This document shows positions 9,188-19,121 of a stretch of DNA of 64,000 nucleotides, piece after piece. The stretch lies in contig NZ_ASJA01000014.1 in NCBI RefSeq assembly GCF_000412185.1, forward strand, positions 1-64,000. The letters run 5' to 3'. Each line of letters begins with the position of its first letter. Positions within the stretch are counted from its first letter, which is position 1. The DNA comes from Euryhalocaulis caribicus. Lineage in GTDB: Bacteria > Pseudomonadota > Alphaproteobacteria > Caulobacterales > Maricaulaceae. A program made the translations under genes and the position numbers. Under the pieces are notes generated by a model. It was not told the DNA's origin. It saw nothing but the letters and a program-made list of their open reading frames with translations, and searched no databases.

Positions 9188-10198
9188 CTACTCGGCCTTC
9201 GCCTCTCTGGCCAGCGCGGCTTCGTCGAACGTGAATCCCATCAGCAGGGTGCGCTGGCTGTTGGAGAAGTTATCGTCCGAGATCAGCCACAGCGCCGTCG
9301 AGCCGTCAGACTGCCCGGTCGCCGCGATCCCTTCGAAATTATCCAGCGTCAGGGGCGGTTCGATGATGGCCAGCCGTATCGGCTGAACCCGCCCCTCCGC
9401 CTCCGCCGCGGTTTCGCCGTCCAGCCAGCTGACCGCCGCGCGGTTTCCCACGCCCGGTAGATAGAAACGCTCCAGCAGGACCAGATTTCCGGCCGGCGTC
9501 ACATCCATGCCCACCAGTCCGAAGCCGCCACCCGCCGCCGCAATCTCGAAGGCCGGGCCGGAGCGTTCGGCCGGGTCCTCGAACCGCCAGACAGGATGCC
9601 AGCCGCCAATGGCGTTGATGCTTTCCTCGCCGGCCAGCAGGCGGCCGTCGGAAAGAAAAGCCAGCGCCTCTATCCCGTGATTGCTGTCCAGCGGGTCGAG
9701 CCCCATCAGTTTCGGCCCCTCTGCGCGGGTGTTTGTATCGGGGTGGTAATATTCGATGCGGTGGTCGCGCTCGAACGACACCGCGATAACCCCGCCATGT
9801 GAGGCCAAGCCCTCGGAATCGCCGCGCGTCTTGCTCAGAGGCGCGCCCGCATCGTCCAGAAACGGATAACCGCGCAGCATGACCGATTGCGGACCGCCGC
9901 GTTCATCCAGACCGATGACGATTTCGCCCGCCATGCCTGAATCGCTGATCAGCCCACCGGACAGTGCGTCCGGGTCCGCGCGCTCCAGCTCCAGCGCCGA
10001 AAACCCGCCAAAGCGGGAATCCTGGGAATGCAGCTCCACCCCGCCCAGATAGGTCAGGCGTCCGACCGTCGATTGCGACGGATCTTCCGGGTTCATGTGC
10101 ACCGGCGCGGTATCGACGCGAATAATGCCCGGATCTTTCGGCGGGTCTTCGGCCAGCGGCGACAGCGCGGCGGTCAGGGCAAAAAAGATTGCAAGCAT
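9188..10198 (-). CDS. Exported phytase-like esterase (beta-propeller type)
   Basis: The 336-residue protein has a signal peptide (about 1-17), then a sequence fitting the esterase-like phytase family: repeated WLxD/LxSDGRLLAGEE segments, GGFSALEL early on and a C-terminal EPPLTLDNFEGIA stretch followed by LWLISDDNF. Family members are predicted periplasmic beta-propellers. Phytase or phosphodiesterase activity is only inferred for most of them, so I keep the substrate open. The ATG overlaps the MFS stop codon by one base (TAATG), so it is probably translated by re-initiation after the MFS gene. Confidence 0.82.
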   Translation of the reverse strand: MLAIFFALTAALSPLAEDPPKDPGIIRVDTAPVHMNPEDPSQSTVGRLTYLGGVELHSQDSRFGGFSALELERADPDALSGGLISDSGMAGEIVIGLDERGGPQSVMLRGYPFLDDAGAPLSKTRGDSEGLASHGGVIAVSFERDHRIEYYHPDTNTRAEGPKLMGLDPLDSNHGIEALAFLSDGRLLAGEESINAIGGWHPVWRFEDPAERSGPAFEIAAAGGGFGLVGMDVTPAGNLVLLERFYLPGVGNRAAVSWLDGETAAEAEGRVQPIRLAIIEPPLTLDNFEGIAATGQSDGSTALWLISDDNFSNSQRTLLMGFTFDEAALAREAKAE

Positions 10199-11421
10199 TA
10201 TGTGCGTGACTCCGCTTCAGGCCGGCGCACCCAGCCCGGATATTCCGCCAGCGCGCCAATCACGCTGATCACCAGCAGGGCCGCGATGGTAAACCATAAA
10301 AGCCCGTCAATCGTGACACCGGCCAGCATCATCCAGCCAAACAGCGCCGGACCGATGGCCGTGGACACCACCATGAAGGCGGTCATGGCGCTGCGCGCCG
10401 CGCCCAGCCGTTCGGGGCGCACCAGCTCGGCGATGATGGCGTTGCGGATCGTGCCGCCCAGTCCTGCCGTGGCGCCCGCCAACGCCATATAAAGGATCAC
10501 CGCCGGCAGGCTGGCGCTGACGATCAGGGCCAGCGGGCCCAGCGCGAACGGGATCAGGTGAAGGGGAAACAGGCGATGCGCGGTGTAGCGGTCAATCAGG
10601 GGGCCGGAGATCAGCGATCCGGCCACCTGCGCCACGGCGAAAACCGTGAAAGCGGCGGCGAAGATCTGCAGCGTCATGCCCTTGGCCTCGGCGATCAGGC
10701 CCTGATGGAAAATCAGCGCGGTGACCAGAAGCGGGCCCGCCATGAACAGCGGCGCGACCAGCAGGAAATAAGCGGTGCGGAAGACGCGCGGCGGCGGCCC
10801 GTCATCGGCATTGGCGGCGCCGTCAGAGGCGGCCCGCCTGAAATCCTCCCGCCGCATGATCAGCATGATCGCCAGCGGAATGATCAGCGCCACGGCGGCG
10901 CCGGAAATCGAGTAGGTCATGCGCCAGCCCGCCGCGCCGATGGCGAACACCGCCAGCGCGGGCAGCATGAATTCACCCAGCGGAAAGCCAAGCGTGGACA
11001 GCGCCAGCGCCTTGCCCCGGTCGCCATGGAAGAAACGCGCGATGGAGGTCAGGGCGACATGAGACATAAGCCCCTGCCCGCCCAGCCGCACGAAGGCCAT
11101 GCCGGCCGCCAGCGGCGCCAGACTCCACGCGCCGGCGATCAGGAAACAGCCCAGGCTGAGGAACACGCAGACCGCCGCCGAATAGGTCATCAGGTCGGTG
11201 CGGTCGATGAGCCGGCCGATAAAGGGAAGCGAGAATCCGCTGAACAGGGTGATCGCCAGATAGATATTGGCGAACCCGGCTTCCGACAGGCCGAATGTCT
11301 CGCTCCATGACGGCACGAACAGCGAAATGAAGAAGGTCTGTCCGACGCTGGAGCCGAAGCAGAACAACAGCCCGAACCCGATCAGGGCGGGCTCCTTCCA
11401 TAAGAGCCGGAAAAAATTCAA
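10198..11421 (-). CDS. MFS transporter
   Basis: The 407-residue protein has twelve hydrophobic segments in the 6+6 pattern of the major facilitator superfamily. A loop with IGRLIDRTD falls between segments 2 and 3, where the GxxxDRxG-type signature lies, and a corresponding SGPLIDRY is in the second half. A hydrophilic central loop falls at about residues 190-215. The substrate cannot be told from the sequence. It is the first gene of a minus-strand run with the phytase-like esterase, trkH and thpR. Confidence 0.9.
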   Translation of the reverse strand: MNFFRLLWKEPALIGFGLLFCFGSSVGQTFFISLFVPSWSETFGLSEAGFANIYLAITLFSGFSLPFIGRLIDRTDLMTYSAAVCVFLSLGCFLIAGAWSLAPLAAGMAFVRLGGQGLMSHVALTSIARFFHGDRGKALALSTLGFPLGEFMLPALAVFAIGAAGWRMTYSISGAAVALIIPLAIMLIMRREDFRRAASDGAANADDGPPPRVFRTAYFLLVAPLFMAGPLLVTALIFHQGLIAEAKGMTLQIFAAAFTVFAVAQVAGSLISGPLIDRYTAHRLFPLHLIPFALGPLALIVSASLPAVILYMALAGATAGLGGTIRNAIIAELVRPERLGAARSAMTAFMVVSTAIGPALFGWMMLAGVTIDGLLWFTIAALLVISVIGALAEYPGWVRRPEAESRT

Positions 11422-11463
11422 GGCGTGTCCAGACCGTGCGGCCGCTTGAGCGTGGCCGCTCTC

Positions 11464-12102
11464 TTACTCCGCCGGGTTGTGTTTTTCGAGTGCGCGTTCC
11501 CGCGCATCCAGCGCCAGTTGCGTGGCGGCGAACACTTCACGGTCCTCCGGCTGGCCTTCGCGGCCGTCCTGGTTGGAGTGGCCGCGCGTATATTCGCCAT
11601 TCTCGAAATACAGCTCCTTCGCGAAGGGCAGCGTTTCCGGCTCGCCCGAACCTTCGCCGACGATCACGCGCTCGCCGGTCTCGGTAAACTTCACCGGCTG
11701 CCCGTCCGCGCCGTACTGGATCAGGACTTCGGAGCCGCCATATTCGCCCAGATCCTGACGCTCGACCACGCGAACCAGCTGTCCATCCACGAACCAGGCG
11801 TCCCATTCGGCCGAGAGGTCCCCTTCCGAATAGCTGCCCTGCAGGGTGGGCGCGTTCATGGCGCCGTCCGCCGGGCGCGCCTGCGGCGCGGGCGCGGCAT
11901 CGGCCAGGGCCGTATCGGCCTGGTCCGCCGCCGTTTCAGAGGACTGCGCCGGGGCGTCCGTGTCTTCCTGTGCGCTTTGCATCGCGGAATCCTCCGCCGG
12001 CGGTTCAATCGCCGTGTCCGCCCGTTCGGTCGTGTCCCGGTCGCCGCAGGCGCTGAGCGCCGCGGCGCAGGCCGTGATCAGGAAAATTTCGCGTATCGCC
12101 AT
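11464..12102 (-). CDS. Predicted lipoprotein of unknown function
   Basis: The 212-residue protein begins with a lipoprotein signal (hydrophobic stretch then LSAC, lipid Cys at about residue 19). A low-complexity linker rich in Ala, Asp, Glu and Gln (about 20-80) follows. The C-terminal domain (about 85-212) has YGADGQPVKFTETGER and similar Gly/Asp/aromatic turns, suggesting a beta-sheet fold resembling MORN-like repeats. I do not recognise the family. It is probably anchored in the outer or inner membrane facing the periplasm. It lies between cobT and the MFS gene on the same strand, with 59 and 42 bases on either side. Confidence 0.75.
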   Translation of the reverse strand: MAIREIFLITACAAALSACGDRDTTERADTAIEPPAEDSAMQSAQEDTDAPAQSSETAADQADTALADAAPAPQARPADGAMNAPTLQGSYSEGDLSAEWDAWFVDGQLVRVVERQDLGEYGGSEVLIQYGADGQPVKFTETGERVIVGEGSGEPETLPFAKELYFENGEYTRGHSNQDGREGQPEDREVFAATQLALDARERALEKHNPAE

Positions 12103-12161
12103 CGGTCCCTCCGCTTGTCTGGAGCGATGATAACGCGATTCCGCGCCAAAGGGTTCGGCAA

Positions 12162-14039
12162 TCAGGCGCTTTTTGCGCGGGAGTGCGGCGGAACCGACAT
12201 GGCGCGCGGATGCGGGCCGTTCTCGTCAAACAGGGACGCCATCTGTTCGATCATGGCCCCGCCCAGCTGTTCCACGTCCACGATAGTCGCCGATTTCCGG
12301 TACCAGCGCGTCACGTCATGGCCGATGCCGATGGCGGCCAGCTCCACGTCCGAGCGCGTCTCGATCCAGTCGATGACCTGCCGCAAATGGCTTTCCAGAT
12401 AGGCCCCGGAATTGACCGACAGGGTGGAGTCGTCCACCGGCGCGCCATCGGAAATCACCATCATCACGCGCCGCGCTTCCGGCCGGGCCATCAGGCGGCG
12501 ATGCGCCCAAAGCAGGGCCTCGCCGTCGATATTTTCCTTCAGCAGGCCCTCGCGCATCATCAGGCCCAGATTGTCGCGCGAGCGCCGCCAGGGGGCATCG
12601 GCGCTCTTGTAGATGATATGTCGCAAATCGTTCAGGCGGCCCGGTTTCTCCGGGCGGTCATCGCCCAGCCAGTCCTGACGGCTCTGGCCGCCCTTCCAGG
12701 CCTTGGTGGTGAAGCCCAGAATCTCCGTCTTCACCCCGCATCGCTCCAGCGTCCGCGCCAGGATGTCGGCGCACAGCGCCGCCACCATGATGGGCCGCCC
12801 GCGCATGGAGCCGGAATTATCCAGCAGCAGCGTCACCACGGTGTCGCGGAATTCGGTCTCCGTTTCCTGTTTGAAGGAAAGCGGCGCGAACGGGTCCATC
12901 ACCACCCGCGACAGGCGCGCGGTGTCCAGCACGCCCTCTTCCAGGTCGAATATCCAGGAGCGCCGCTGTTGCGCCATCAGGCGTCGCTGCAGCCGGTTGG
13001 CCAGACGCGCCACGACATGGGAGAGCGGGCGCAAATGCTGGTCCAGATAGGCGCGCAGGCGCGCCAGCTCCTCATCCTCGCAGAGGTCTTCGGCGGCGAT
13101 GGTCTCGTCATGCGCGGTCGTGAAGACCTTGTATTCGGTGTCCGGCCCGTCAGCGGCGCGCACAGGCTTGGGCGTCGGCTTTGCCTCGCCGTCCTCGCCG
13201 GGCTGTTCGTGGTCTTCTTCGAAATCTTCCGGGCCCAGTTGCGACTGACGGTCGCCGCCGTCGGATTCGTCGTCCATGGCGTCCGGATCGTCCTCGCCGG
13301 GATCATCGTCGCCATCGCCTTCCTGGTCTTCGGGCTGATCCTCGTCGCCCTCGTCCGGCGGCTCGTCGGGGGCAGAATCGTCGTCCTCGTCGGTTTCCTC
13401 GCCGCCGCGGTCTTCTCCCAGCTCCAGGTCGCGGATCAGCTTGCGCGCCGCCTTGCCGTATTTCGCCTGATCCCCGGCGATGCCGGCCAGCGCGTCCAGC
13501 GCCGCGCCCGCCTTGTCTTCCAGCTCTTCGCGCCAGATATCCATGACGCCGGCGGCGGCCTCCGGCGCCTTGCGTCCGGTCAGGCGCTCGCGGATCAGCA
13601 GGTTCAGCGCATCGGCCAGCGGCGCGTCCTGCCGGTCCTCGATCCGCTGGAAGCCCTTGCGCTCGCAACGCTCGATCAGCGCCGCCTCGAGATTGTCCGC
13701 CACGCCCGGCAGGCGGTTGGCGCCCAGCGACTCCACGCGCGCCTGCTCGGCCGCCTCGAAGATGGATCGCGCCTGCCCGCCCTCGGGCCGGTTGGCCACG
13801 TGCGTATCGGAGTCGTGATAGGCCAGCCGCAGCGCCAGCGAATCCGCCTTGCCGCGTAGGCGCCGCGTATTGCCCTCCGACATATCCTTGGGGATAGACG
13901 GCAGGCGCACATGCCCGGCGACAATCCCGGCCGTGTCGCCGCCAAACCGCACTTCCAGCTCCGGCGCGCCCGAAATGGAGCGGACCGCATGCGTCAGCGC
14001 GCGCTTGAAAAGGTCTTGAGGGGTGTCCTTGTCGCTCAA
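12162..14039 (-). CDS. cobT: CobT-type cobaltochelatase subunit (VWA protein)
   Basis: The 625-residue protein has an N-terminal CobT domain, a strongly acidic Asp/Glu-rich region (about 205-290) and a C-terminal von Willebrand A domain whose metal site DNSGSM is at 407-412. With the AAA+ partner CobS it forms the ATPase part of the aerobic cobaltochelatase, which together with CobN inserts cobalt into hydrogenobyrinic acid diamide. No cobN or other corrin gene is present here, and orphan cobS/cobT pairs are common in alphaproteobacteria, so another client is possible. It overlaps cobS by 4 bases (ATGA). Confidence 0.93.
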   Translation of the reverse strand: MSDKDTPQDLFKRALTHAVRSISGAPELEVRFGGDTAGIVAGHVRLPSIPKDMSEGNTRRLRGKADSLALRLAYHDSDTHVANRPEGGQARSIFEAAEQARVESLGANRLPGVADNLEAALIERCERKGFQRIEDRQDAPLADALNLLIRERLTGRKAPEAAAGVMDIWREELEDKAGAALDALAGIAGDQAKYGKAARKLIRDLELGEDRGGEETDEDDDSAPDEPPDEGDEDQPEDQEGDGDDDPGEDDPDAMDDESDGGDRQSQLGPEDFEEDHEQPGEDGEAKPTPKPVRAADGPDTEYKVFTTAHDETIAAEDLCEDEELARLRAYLDQHLRPLSHVVARLANRLQRRLMAQQRRSWIFDLEEGVLDTARLSRVVMDPFAPLSFKQETETEFRDTVVTLLLDNSGSMRGRPIMVAALCADILARTLERCGVKTEILGFTTKAWKGGQSRQDWLGDDRPEKPGRLNDLRHIIYKSADAPWRRSRDNLGLMMREGLLKENIDGEALLWAHRRLMARPEARRVMMVISDGAPVDDSTLSVNSGAYLESHLRQVIDWIETRSDVELAAIGIGHDVTRWYRKSATIVDVEQLGGAMIEQMASLFDENGPHPRAMSVPPHSRAKSA

Positions 14040-15043
14040 GCCACCTTCACCCGGGTCGCCGCCTCGGGCAGGTCTTCGCCGAAGGCGCGTTGATAGAATT
14101 CGGCGATGGTCGGGCGCTCCAGCTCGTCACACTTGTTCAGGAAGGTGAGGCGGAAGGACAGGCCCAGATCGCCGAAGATCTGGTTGTTCTCCGCCCAGTT
14201 GATCACCGTGCGCGGGCTCATCACCGTGGAGATGTCGCCATTCATGAAGGCGTTGCGGGTCATGTCGGCGACCGAGACCATGCGGCTGATCGCCTCCCGT
14301 CCCGCGTCATTCTGATAATCGGGGGATTTCGCCAGCACGATCTCCACCTCTTCCTCATGGTCGAGATAGTTCAGCGTGGTGACCAGCGACCAGCGGTCCA
14401 TCTGGCCCTGGTTGATCTGCTGGGTGCCGTGATACAGGCCCGTCGTGTCGCCAAGGCCCACCGTGTTGGTGGTCGCGAACAGGCGGAAGGACGGGTGCGG
14501 GCGGATCACGCGGTTCTGGTCCAGCAAGGTCAGGCGGCCCTGCGCCTCCAGCACGCGCTGGATCACGAACATCACGTCCGGGCGGCCGGCGTCATATTCG
14601 TCGAAGACCAGCGCGACCGGGCGCTGGATCGCCCAGGGCAGGATGCCTTCGCGGAATTCAGTGACCTGCTTGCCCTCTTTCAGGACGATGGCGTCTTTCC
14701 CCACCAGGTCGATGCGGCTGACATGGCTGTCCAGGTTCACCCGGATCAACGGCCAGTTCAGGCGCGCCGCGACCTGTTCGATATGGGTCGATTTGCCGGT
14801 GCCGTGATAGCCCTGAACCATGACGCGGCGATTGTGCTTGAACCCGGCCAGGATCGACATGGTCGTCTGGGGGTCGAAGCGGTAGGCGTCATCGAAATCG
14901 GGGACATATTCGTTCGCCTTGGAGAAGGCGGGAATCTTGATGTCGGCGTCCACGCCAAAAGTCTTTTTCGCCGGAATTTCGGTGTCCGGTTCGAAAATGG
15001 GAAAGGCGGGATCGTCGGTCGGGGCGGTTTGAAAATCAGTCAT
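14036..15043 (-). CDS. cobS: CobS-type cobaltochelatase AAA+ subunit
   Basis: The 335-residue protein is an AAA+ ATPase of the MoxR-like helix-insert group. Walker A is GYHGTGKS at 78-85, Walker B is [10 protein letters not shown], and a sensor stretch [10 protein letters not shown] follows. A CobS-specific N-terminal segment of about 60 residues precedes the ATPase core. It assembles with CobT, encoded immediately downstream with a 4-base overlap. The 57-base gap from the GNAT-EAL gene upstream on the same strand leaves little room, so it may be read from the same transcript. Confidence 0.95.
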   Translation of the reverse strand: MTDFQTAPTDDPAFPIFEPDTEIPAKKTFGVDADIKIPAFSKANEYVPDFDDAYRFDPQTTMSILAGFKHNRRVMVQGYHGTGKSTHIEQVAARLNWPLIRVNLDSHVSRIDLVGKDAIVLKEGKQVTEFREGILPWAIQRPVALVFDEYDAGRPDVMFVIQRVLEAQGRLTLLDQNRVIRPHPSFRLFATTNTVGLGDTTGLYHGTQQINQGQMDRWSLVTTLNYLDHEEEVEIVLAKSPDYQNDAGREAISRMVSVADMTRNAFMNGDISTVMSPRTVINWAENNQIFGDLGLSFRLTFLNKCDELERPTIAEFYQRAFGEDLPEAATRVKVA

Positions 15044-15100
15044 CGCCCGGAAACATAGGCAAGACCGTTCCCATCTTCCAGCCGCAAGCGTGTCGCGGAC

Positions 15101-16486
15101 TCAGCCTTTCAGCTTGGCTTCCACATCGCCGCCCGGACGCGCATCGCCGATGCCCAGCCCCTGCGCCCCGTCAAAGCCCATCTCGGCGGCCAGACGGAAG
15201 GCCGCTTCGGTCTCCACGCCCTCGGCCACGGCCTCGATCCCCAGATCCTCGGCGATACTGACCACGGCCCGCATGACGGCGCGGGCGGCGGGATCTTTCA
15301 CCGCGCGGATGGACAGATCGCGATCCGTCTTCACCGCGTCCAGCGGCAGATGGGACAGGCGGGTGAGCGAGGAATGCCCCGCCCCGAAATCGTCGAGCGC
15401 GATGGAAGCCCCCGCTTTTCGCGCGCCCTCCAGGATGTCGCGCGCGGCGCGGATATCCTGAATGGCGTCAGACTCGGTGATTTCGAGGCGCAGCGTCCCC
15501 CCCGGCAAATGCGCCTTGGCGCGCAGCTGGGCGATGGTGTCCGGCAGATCGAACGCGCCAATGTCGGAGCCGGCGATATTCACCGCCACGTACAGCCCCG
15601 CCGGCGAGATTTTCAGATTGCGCCAGGTGCGCAGCTCCCCGCACGAGGCCGCCATCATGCGCTTGGCCAGAATCGGCCCCAGCCCGCCGCGCTCCACGAC
15701 CGGCATGAACGTCTCCGCGGTCAGCAGCCCCTTCTTGGGGTGGTTCCAGCGGGCCAGCGCCTCGAACCCCAGTGGCGCGCCGGTCTTCAGCGACACGATA
15801 GGCTGGAAGTGCGGCTCTATCCGACCCTGCTCGATGGCGGCGGGCAGTTCCGCCTCCAGCGGCAGGTTCGCGTCCTCGTCCTTCACGCCGCCGCCATTGA
15901 CGGTGTCACCGCGCACGATGCCGAACAGAAGATGGTCCTGCCACTCGCCGTTAATGCGCAGATAGTTGCGGGCATAACCCTCCAGCCGGAAGCCCACGCG
16001 CTCCAGCACCCGGCGGGAGCCTTCATTGGTCGGGATGCAGGCGGCCTCCACCCGGTGCAGGTTCAGCGTCTCGAACGCAAAGCGCACCACGGCGGTCACG
16101 GCGCTGCGGGCATAGCCGCGGCGCGCGAATTTCTCGCCAATCCAGTAGCCGATTGTCCCGGTTTGAAGCACCCCCCGCTTGAGGCCGGAAATATTCACCC
16201 CGCCCACCATGGCGCCGTCGGAAGAGCGGAAGATCAGGAACGGATAGGCGGCCTCATCGCGCATGTCCTGCGCATAGCGGCGCAGGCGGCGCTTATAGGC
16301 GGGACGGGTCAGGTCGTCGGTCGGCCAGGATGGCTCCCAAGGCGTCAGGAAGCCGCGATTCTCGGCGCGAAGCTCCGCCCACTCCTCGAAATCCGACAGC
16401 TGTGGCGGCCGCAGGAAGACGTCATTTTCCTTCAGTGCGCCAAACATATCGGCAGGGTCCTGCAGGAGCGTCATCAAGCTCGCCAT
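15101..16486 (-). CDS. GNAT acetyltransferase-EAL domain fusion protein
   Basis: The 461-residue protein joins two domains. Residues 20-190 form a RimJ/RimL-type GNAT domain with the acetyl-CoA loop RRGYA at 122-126 and NEGSRRVLERVGF at 154-166. Residues 210-455 form an EAL domain keeping Glu242 (EAL), Asn303, Glu335, Asp365-Asp366 (DDFGAG), Lys386, EGVE at 422-425 and Gln442, that is, the residues needed for metal-dependent cyclic-di-GMP hydrolysis. No GGDEF, PAS or membrane part is present. The protein is therefore probably cytoplasmic and catalytically competent in both halves; a target of acetylation is unknown. RimJ/RimL relatives acetylate ribosomal proteins. A palindrome AAAGAATTCTTT lies just upstream. 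Confidence 0.85.
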   Translation of the reverse strand: MASLMTLLQDPADMFGALKENDVFLRPPQLSDFEEWAELRAENRGFLTPWEPSWPTDDLTRPAYKRRLRRYAQDMRDEAAYPFLIFRSSDGAMVGGVNISGLKRGVLQTGTIGYWIGEKFARRGYARSAVTAVVRFAFETLNLHRVEAACIPTNEGSRRVLERVGFRLEGYARNYLRINGEWQDHLLFGIVRGDTVNGGGVKDEDANLPLEAELPAAIEQGRIEPHFQPIVSLKTGAPLGFEALARWNHPKKGLLTAETFMPVVERGGLGPILAKRMMAASCGELRTWRNLKISPAGLYVAVNIAGSDIGAFDLPDTIAQLRAKAHLPGGTLRLEITESDAIQDIRAARDILEGARKAGASIALDDFGAGHSSLTRLSHLPLDAVKTDRDLSIRAVKDPAARAVMRAVVSIAEDLGIEAVAEGVETEAAFRLAAEMGFDGAQGLGIGDARPGGDVEAKLKG

Positions 16487-16545
16487 TGAGAAAACACCGT
16501 TAAAGAATTCTTTACCGATGCGATCTCCGCAAGAGGCGGGCCACT

Positions 16546-17217
16546 CTATTTCAGTCGAAAACGTCCCTCGCGCACGTGGTACGCGAAATATACCCCTATG
16601 AGCGTAAGCGCGAGGCCGAACCAGGTCAGCGCATAACCCAGATGACGGGACGGAGGCGTGCTGGACAGGGACGCCGGCGGCGCGTCCTGCCGCGCCCAGA
16701 CATCGGCCAGCGCACCCGGGGCGAGGCCGAACTCAACCGCCAGCGCCGCGCGGTCGAAACGATGCCATTCATTGGAGCCGGGAATGTTTTCCGGCGTGAA
16801 CGGGCCGGGCTCCGGCGTGGCGGCCAGGCGCAGCAGCTCCACGCTATCCATCACGCCGGTGGCAAAATGTTCGAACCCGGTCTGGACCAGAACGGCCCGC
16901 GCCTGCGTCAGGCAACCCGGCGCGTCGGCGATCTGAAGGATACGCCAACCGGGATTGCCTTCGCTGTCAAAGCCATACATGCGAACGGACTGCTCGCCGC
17001 GCAGTTCGGGCGGCAGGACCGGGCGCTGGCGGAACTCGCCGCCGCCGCAAATCGCCGTGGCCAGCGTCACCGGCTCGCCGGCGGACACGGCCGCATACTC
17101 GGCGATCAGGTCCTGTTTCCATTCCCGCCGCTCCAGCTGCCAGACGCCCAGCCAGATCAGAACGGCCAGCGCGATCAGCGCGGCGGCGGTCATTACGGGT
17201 TGCGGGCGGAAAATCAT
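16546..17217 (-). CDS. SURF1-family cytochrome oxidase assembly protein
   Basis: The 223-residue protein has the SURF1 layout: one membrane helix near the N-terminus (about 10-27), a periplasmic domain, and a second helix near the C-terminus (about 196-215) ending YFAYHVREGR. The stretch LGVWQLERREWK after the first helix (about 24-35) is the SURF1 signature (G-x-WQ-x-xR-x-x-WK). SURF1 proteins help deliver heme a to subunit I of aa3 oxidases. It is the last gene of the cta operon, 10 bases after the DUF983 gene. A Cys-containing loop (DAPGCL) in the periplasmic part is noted without known meaning. Confidence 0.92.
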   Translation of the reverse strand: MIFRPQPVMTAAALIALAVLIWLGVWQLERREWKQDLIAEYAAVSAGEPVTLATAICGGGEFRQRPVLPPELRGEQSVRMYGFDSEGNPGWRILQIADAPGCLTQARAVLVQTGFEHFATGVMDSVELLRLAATPEPGPFTPENIPGSNEWHRFDRAALAVEFGLAPGALADVWARQDAPPASLSSTPPSRHLGYALTWFGLALTLIGVYFAYHVREGRFRLK

Positions 17218-17227
17218 GGCGGGGCGG

Positions 17228-17599
17228 TCAGTCTTCGCGCAGCCGGGCCTCTTCCGCCCGGTTCTTGTATTGCAGCGCGTACATCAGGCCGCGGAACGGG
17301 CGCATCAGCGCCAGACAGCCGATCAGGGTCAGGGGCAGCCAGACCAGCATGTGCAGCCAGAACGGCCAGCCATAGGCGACCTCGACGATCAGCGCCGGAA
17401 TGACCACGGCAAAGCCGACGATCAGGACGATGAAGGCGACGGGACCGTCGCCCACATCCTCCCCGCCGAAGTCCAGCCCGCAGGCGTCGCACTCATTGGC
17501 GATCTTCAGGAAACCGCTGAACAGAAAGCCTTCCCCGCAACGCGGGCAACGCCCCTTCAGCCCGGCCGCGATCGGGTTCGCGGCCGCCTCATCAGCCAT
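17228..17599 (-). CDS. DUF983 zinc-ribbon membrane protein
   Basis: The 123-residue protein starts MADEAAANP at 17599, overlapping the ctaE stop by 8 bases. A zinc-ribbon with CPRC and CDAC pairs (about 18-21 and 37-40) is followed by two membrane helices and a basic end. DUF983 genes are regularly found in alphaproteobacterial cytochrome oxidase operons between ctaE and surf1, as here; a role in oxidase assembly is inferred from that. An upstream ATG at 17644 in frame lies inside ctaE and gives a Ser-rich non-conserved extension, so I reject it. Confidence 0.9.
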   Translation of the reverse strand: MADEAAANPIAAGLKGRCPRCGEGFLFSGFLKIANECDACGLDFGGEDVGDGPVAFIVLIVGFAVVIPALIVEVAYGWPFWLHMLVWLPLTLIGCLALMRPFRGLMYALQYKNRAEEARLRED

Positions 17600-18434
17600 A
17601 GACCACGTAGACGAAGGTGAAGAGGAACAGCCACACCACGTCAACGAAGTGCCAGTACCAGGCCGCCGCCTCGAAACCGAAATGCTTCTCGGGCGTGAAA
17701 TGGCCCGCCATCAGGCGGATCAGACACACCAGCAGGAAGATGGTCCCGATAATGACGTGCGCGCCGTGGAAGCCGGTCGCCATGAAGAAGGCCGCGCCAT
17801 AGAGCGAGCCGGAGAAGGCGAAATGCGCCGTGGCGTATTCGTAGAATTGAAGCGAGGTGAAGCACAGACCCAGAACCACGGTCAGCGCTAGGGCCAGCTT
17901 GGCGTCCCGGCGATTGCCGATCTGCAGCGCATGGTGCGCCCAGGTAACCGTGGTGCCCGACAGCAGCAGGATCAGCGTATTGATCAGCGGAATATGGAAC
18001 GGGTCGAAGGTCTCGATGCCTTCAGGCGGGAACTGGCCCCAGCCCTCGGTCAGGCGCGCTTCGTGGAAGATCGCGCCTTCGAAGAATATCCAGAACCAGG
18101 CGACGAAGAACATCACCTCGGAGGCGATGAACAGGATCATGCCATAGCGCAGACCGATCTGGACCACGGGCGTGTGATCGCCGCTGCGCGATTCCTTGAT
18201 CACGTCGCGCCACCAGCCGACCATCACATACATGATGCCCAGCGCGCCGAGTCCCAGCAGCCAGGGCTGACCTTCGCCGAAGAAGAAATGCAGCGGCGAC
18301 GCCGCGTCGCTGACAAAGCCCTTCATCAGGACAACCAGCCCGATCGCCAGGACGAAGGCGAAGATGGAGCCGACCAGCGGCCACGGGCTGGGATTTACAA
18401 GATGGTAGTCGTGCTTGACGGCGTGATCCGCCAT
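17592..18434 (-). CDS. ctaE: Cytochrome c oxidase subunit III
   Basis: This 280-residue protein is the third core subunit of the aa3-type oxidase, with seven predicted membrane segments. It opens with [16 protein letters not shown], the usual subunit III start, and contains WWRDVIKES, the acidic [10 protein letters not shown] helix, the TVTWAHHAL stretch and a C-terminal [11 protein letters not shown]. It binds lipids and supports proton uptake but carries no redox centre. It follows ctaG after 104 bases in which I see no terminator. Confidence 0.96.
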   Translation of the reverse strand: MADHAVKHDYHLVNPSPWPLVGSIFAFVLAIGLVVLMKGFVSDAASPLHFFFGEGQPWLLGLGALGIMYVMVGWWRDVIKESRSGDHTPVVQIGLRYGMILFIASEVMFFVAWFWIFFEGAIFHEARLTEGWGQFPPEGIETFDPFHIPLINTLILLLSGTTVTWAHHALQIGNRRDAKLALALTVVLGLCFTSLQFYEYATAHFAFSGSLYGAAFFMATGFHGAHVIIGTIFLLVCLIRLMAGHFTPEKHFGFEAAAWYWHFVDVVWLFLFTFVYVVYG

Positions 18435-18538
18435 GGCGTTCCCCGCTAGGTTATAATCATACGGCCCGCGCCACCCCCGGCGCAGGAAAGAAGTCGATGC
18501 GAGCTATACCCTCAAAAATCACGCCGCCGCAACCGATG

Positions 18539-19120
18539 CTAGCCGCCGGAAGCGGGACTTGCCGCCGCATCCGCAGCGGCCACGCTTTCCCCGTCCGTTT
18601 TCTGTTCGAAGAAAGTGTAGCTGAGGGTGATGGTCCGGACGTCGTCGAGCGTGCCTTCGTCGTCCATTTCCGGGTCCACGTAATACAGAACCGCAAGCTC
18701 CTGCGTCTGGCCCGGCTCGAAACGCTGAGCGGTGAAGCAGAAACATTCCAGCTTCACGAAATACGGCCCCGCCTTGTAGGGCGTGACATTATAGGTGGCG
18801 GTCACGTCGACCGGGTAATCGGCCTGGTTCGTCACCTTGTAGAAGGCCAGCGCGCGTTCGCCTACTTTTAGGCCCTCGCGCGTCTCCGCCGCTTCGAATT
18901 TCAGCGGAATGCCGCGGGAGACGGAGCCGTCGAAGCGCACATTCACCGTCCGGTCGATGACCGAGACATCCTCGCCCCCGCCAACCTGCGTGGTGCCGCC
19001 ATAACCGGTCACCGCGCAGAACAGATTGTACAGCGGGACCGCGGCGTAAGCCGCGCCAACCATGCCCAGCGCAACAGCCACGCCGCCGGTCAGCATCATC
19101 TTGTTGGACAGTTTGAACAT
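18539..19120 (-). CDS. ctaG: Cytochrome c oxidase assembly protein CtaG/Cox11 (CuB insertion)
   Basis: The 193-residue protein has one N-terminal membrane helix (about 10-28) and a periplasmic Cu(I)-binding domain with the conserved CFCF pair near residue 125 (ECFCFTAQ), plus VPLYNLFCAVTGYGG early, which are family hallmarks. Cox11 proteins donate copper to the CuB site of subunit I. It begins one base after the stop of the CoxF-like gene and lies in the standard ctaB-coxF-ctaG-ctaE order. The Ala-rich end carries no known motif. Confidence 0.96.
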   Translation of the reverse strand: MFKLSNKMMLTGGVAVALGMVGAAYAAVPLYNLFCAVTGYGGTTQVGGGEDVSVIDRTVNVRFDGSVSRGIPLKFEAAETREGLKVGERALAFYKVTNQADYPVDVTATYNVTPYKAGPYFVKLECFCFTAQRFEPGQTQELAVLYYVDPEMDDEGTLDDVRTITLSYTFFEQKTDGESVAAADAAASPASGG

Positions 19121-19121
19121 G

